DNA from: a virus
Virus record (IMG/VR): IMGVR_UViG_3300031746_000165
Location: 1-24,447 of that record
Length of the DNA stretch: 24,447 bases
Reading direction: 5' to 3' (one strand)
Part shown: positions 22,387 to 24,447 of the stretch, in pieces
Layout of the letters: each line of letters starts with the position of its first letter
Numbering within the stretch: position 1 is the stretch's first letter
Notes under the pieces: model-generated
Seen by the model: only the letters and a program-made list of their open reading frames with translations
What the model was told of the DNA's origin: nothing
Database searches by the model: none
Program-made: the position numbers and the translations under genes

Positions 22387-24032
22387 CACACGCCTCCGAT
22401 GACGGCAGCGGTGTCAGCCGAGGGGGTAGGCGCTGCTTCCGGCGGGGCTACCACACTACCGGGCGCAGCGGACGGGGCCTCCGGTGCAGGTGCAGGCGGA
22501 GCCGCCTCGTTGAACGCTTCGGGCAGGTCGAACAGACGCACGACTTCTGCACGCAGCTTATCGGCGGGGACGCCGAGGCCAGGCAGAACGGCGAGCAACT
22601 GTGTCAGCTGCTGCTTGCGCACCATGTCAGTCATCGGAGTCCCGCCGCCGTCCGTTGCATAGAACGACCAGTCTGCATCTATCTTTTCGACAGAGGCCGC
22701 GCTGGCTCCGGACGGAGTGGCAATGACAATAGTTTCACCGTCGTCGAGCAGCGGGATGAGCATGCGGATGTACAGGGTGACAGCCTGCTCGATGGTGGCA
22801 TCGCGGTCGCGGGCCATCTTGCCCAGCTCGCTCGAGGTGTACTGCATGAGCGCAGTGACCTCTGTTGCCGTAGCCTTGCTCGCTTCGCCGCGAGTAAAGC
22901 CGGCGGTCAAGCTGCCCTTCTGCAGGTCTGACTCGATGTAGTTCAGGTAGGCTGCGTGGTTGCTGCTGATCGGAGTAACCGGGACCTCGGCAATCAGACC
23001 GGCCAGTGTGTCGTTGTCGGTGGGGATCATCGCCCCGTCGATGCCGCTCGTGATCTTGGCAAGAGCCTCGTCGTCGAAGGCTCCTTCCTTGTAGATGAAC
23101 TGACGGCTGTCGCGGCGGACGGCGTTCGCCCAGAACGTGCGCAAAACGTTCTTCTCGAAACATTGGTCGTAGACGCGGGACATAGCAGAGTACCCAATCA
23201 TTGGGCGGTCGGGCTGACGTGCGAAGTAGAAGGGCACGATGTTTGGCAGAGGACGCCCGTCGAAGGTCATGACAGGGATCGCGTCTTTGCTCAGCAGCTC
23301 TGCTCCGTTCTTGTAGTGGCTCGACCAGAACAGCAGCTCGCTGTTCAGCAGGTCGTACATCTCTACGACCTCTATGTACAGGTACTCATTGGGTAACTCG
23401 GCGTTCGACGTGCCATTGTAGCTGCGGTAAGAGCGGTCGTTGTTCCGCTCGTAGTCTGTGAAGTAGTCCCGTTGAGGTGCACCCACGAACTTCTTGTTGC
23501 CGAACTTGGCGATGGCTTCGTCGACAGACAGGTAGTACACGTGGCCTACGAACCTGCAGTCCTCCCATGCCGCGGCATCCTGATCTACGATGATCTGCCA
23601 CGGCGGGATAGCGCGCATCGCGATCTTGCCGAGCAGCGTGTTGCTCTCACGCGGGGCCAGCTTCAGGAAGGAGCTCGTGTAGATGAGCGCCATGCGTGCC
23701 GCGGACTCGACCTGGGTGCGCGCGGACTTGAGGAAGTCGTTGGCGATGGTCTTGGTGAACACCGCATCGCCCTTGCCTGTGATGTCAGGTCCGACCTCGA
23801 CGCTCGGGTACTTGGTGAACAGGCTGCCCATCATGGACTCGATGGTCGCGTAGGCGTCGGCAGTCTCGACGCGGATCGCCGTGTCTGACACGAGGTCAAT
23901 GTCGGCATAGAACTTGGTCATGTACGCGTTCTTATAGCGACGCATCCGAGGGCGTGCTTCGTCCCAGAAGTCGGTATGGTTTTGCAACGCGGCGCGCAGG
24001 AACTGGATGCGGTCTTTTTCGGTACGGGGCAT
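22386..24032 (-). CDS. Portal (head-tail connector) protein
   Basis: This 548-aa protein is expected to form the ring at one capsid vertex through which DNA is packaged and released. Typical portal features include an N-terminal helical part (RIQFLRAALQNHTDFWDEAR), AMRAIPPWQIIVDQDAAAWE with CRFVGHVYYLS (about 140-172), and IVPFYFARQPDRPMIGYSAM followed by the helix with QCFEKNVLRTFWANAVRRDS. ASKATATEVTALMQYTSSEL (about 385-405) is also common in short-tailed portals. The C-terminus (about 505-548) is Pro/Ala-rich. It lies after the terminase, with GAGG before the ATG in a 26-base spacer. Confidence 0.92.
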   Translation of the reverse strand: MPRTEKDRIQFLRAALQNHTDFWDEARPRMRRYKNAYMTKFYADIDLVSDTAIRVETADAYATIESMMGSLFTKYPSVEVGPDITGKGDAVFTKTIANDFLKSARTQVESAARMALIYTSSFLKLAPRESNTLLGKIAMRAIPPWQIIVDQDAAAWEDCRFVGHVYYLSVDEAIAKFGNKKFVGAPQRDYFTDYERNNDRSYRSYNGTSNAELPNEYLYIEVVEMYDLLNSELLFWSSHYKNGAELLSKDAIPVMTFDGRPLPNIVPFYFARQPDRPMIGYSAMSRVYDQCFEKNVLRTFWANAVRRDSRQFIYKEGAFDDEALAKITSGIDGAMIPTDNDTLAGLIAEVPVTPISSNHAAYLNYIESDLQKGSLTAGFTRGEASKATATEVTALMQYTSSELGKMARDRDATIEQAVTLYIRMLIPLLDDGETIVIATPSGASAASVEKIDADWSFYATDGGGTPMTDMVRKQQLTQLLAVLPGLGVPADKLRAEVVRLFDLPEAFNEAAPPAPAPEAPSAAPGSVVAPPEAAPTPSADTAAVIGGV

Positions 24033-24058
24033 GGTGGCCTCAGGGTATCACAAGGTTG

Positions 24059-24447
24059 TCAGTATCGGCGAAGATCGTGGCGGGCACCCTGCTTTCTGGC
24101 CTCGGCAACCTTGCGGTCCGTGATCCATTGTGGCAGGAAGGGCTTGTCAGATACCCGCACCGTGAGTAAGCACTGAAGAGCCAGCGCCAATCCGATGACA
24201 GTATCGCCGTGGTGCAGACCGCCAGTCGGGGCGTACGGCCTGCCCTTCTCGTCGATCTTGAAGGAGCGCAGCTCACCGATGGTCCAGCTATCAAGCTGTT
24301 GAATCTGTCCGCGAGCCAGGGCATCGCGCACACCCTCGAGCATGCGGGGCTTCGACTCTGCGTTGGTCGTCCAGTAGTTGCCCTTCTCGTCCGTCCATTG
24401 GGGGATCGACATGTGCCGTAGCTCTGTCACGATGACGCCGCCCCACA
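24059..24447 (-). CDS. Terminase large subunit, C-terminal part (runs off the window)
   Basis: The frame is open to the right edge (upstream residues read WGGVIVTE), so the gene starts outside the window and only about the last 128 residues are visible. The sequence SKPRMLEGVRDALARGQI, then LDSWTIGELRSFKIDEKG, then GGLHHGDTVIGLALALQCL matches the end of the terminase nuclease domain, where an EL-x-xF strand precedes an HDD-type motif. Here the motif reads HHGD, which keeps one Asp. Terminase packages DNA into the head with the portal, the next gene. The N-terminal ATPase is not visible. Confidence 0.85.
   Translation of the reverse strand, partial: WGGVIVTELRHMSIPQWTDEKGNYWTTNAESKPRMLEGVRDALARGQIQQLDSWTIGELRSFKIDEKGRPYAPTGGLHHGDTVIGLALALQCLLTVRVSDKPFLPQWITDRKVAEARKQGARHDLRRY

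Overview
This window is part of a tailed-phage (or prophage) genome with GC-rich coding sequence, most likely from a short-tailed, podovirus-type phage of a GC-rich bacterial host. Nearly everything from position 733 to the right edge lies on the minus strand as one tightly packed late operon, read from right to left. The recognisable parts are the end of a terminase large subunit, a portal, a scaffold-like protein, a major capsid protein, a head-tail adaptor, a tail-nozzle protein, a set of three internal (ejection) proteins, a glycine-rich adhesin candidate and an M15-type endolysin. There is no tape measure, sheath, tail-tube or tail-assembly chaperone gene. Together with the 231/751/1806-aa trio placed after the nozzle gene (compare T7 gp14/gp15/gp16), this argues for a short tail. 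The host cannot be named from the sequence.

Layout from right to left. (1) Packaging and head, 24447-18685: terminase C-terminus, portal, FmdB-like zinc-ribbon protein, a 173-aa unknown, scaffold, a small basic Cys-containing protein, major capsid, and a probable decoration protein. (2) Tail and virion, 18610-4137: adaptor, nozzle, three consecutive beta-rich proteins of about 250 aa, then the internal proteins. (3) Small-gene region, 4099-1409: four small proteins, a 139-aa beta-rich protein, a 308-aa glycine-rich protein with visibly lower GC, and two more small proteins. Two of these small genes (55 and 59 aa) are below a usual 60-codon cutoff and were read by hand. (4) Lysis, 1421-733: a one-TM coiled-coil protein and a Zn-peptidase endolysin. 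(5) Left edge, 1-797: three plus-strand genes (one partial) converging on the late operon. The last of these overlaps the endolysin tail to tail by 65 bp.

Most junctions are 1- or 4-base start/stop overlaps (TAATG, TGATG, ATGA, GTGA), so translation is probably coupled along the operon. The few real spacers carry signals. The gap before the capsid gene and the gap before the 107-aa gene each hold an extended -10 motif of the form TGnTATACT. The gap between the decoration and adaptor genes holds a 13-bp hairpin whose two G-U wobbles pair only in the minus-strand transcript. No intergenic stretch reaches 300 bases; the longest is the 163 bases before the capsid gene. I saw no tRNA, rRNA, CRISPR array, insertion sequence or integrase.
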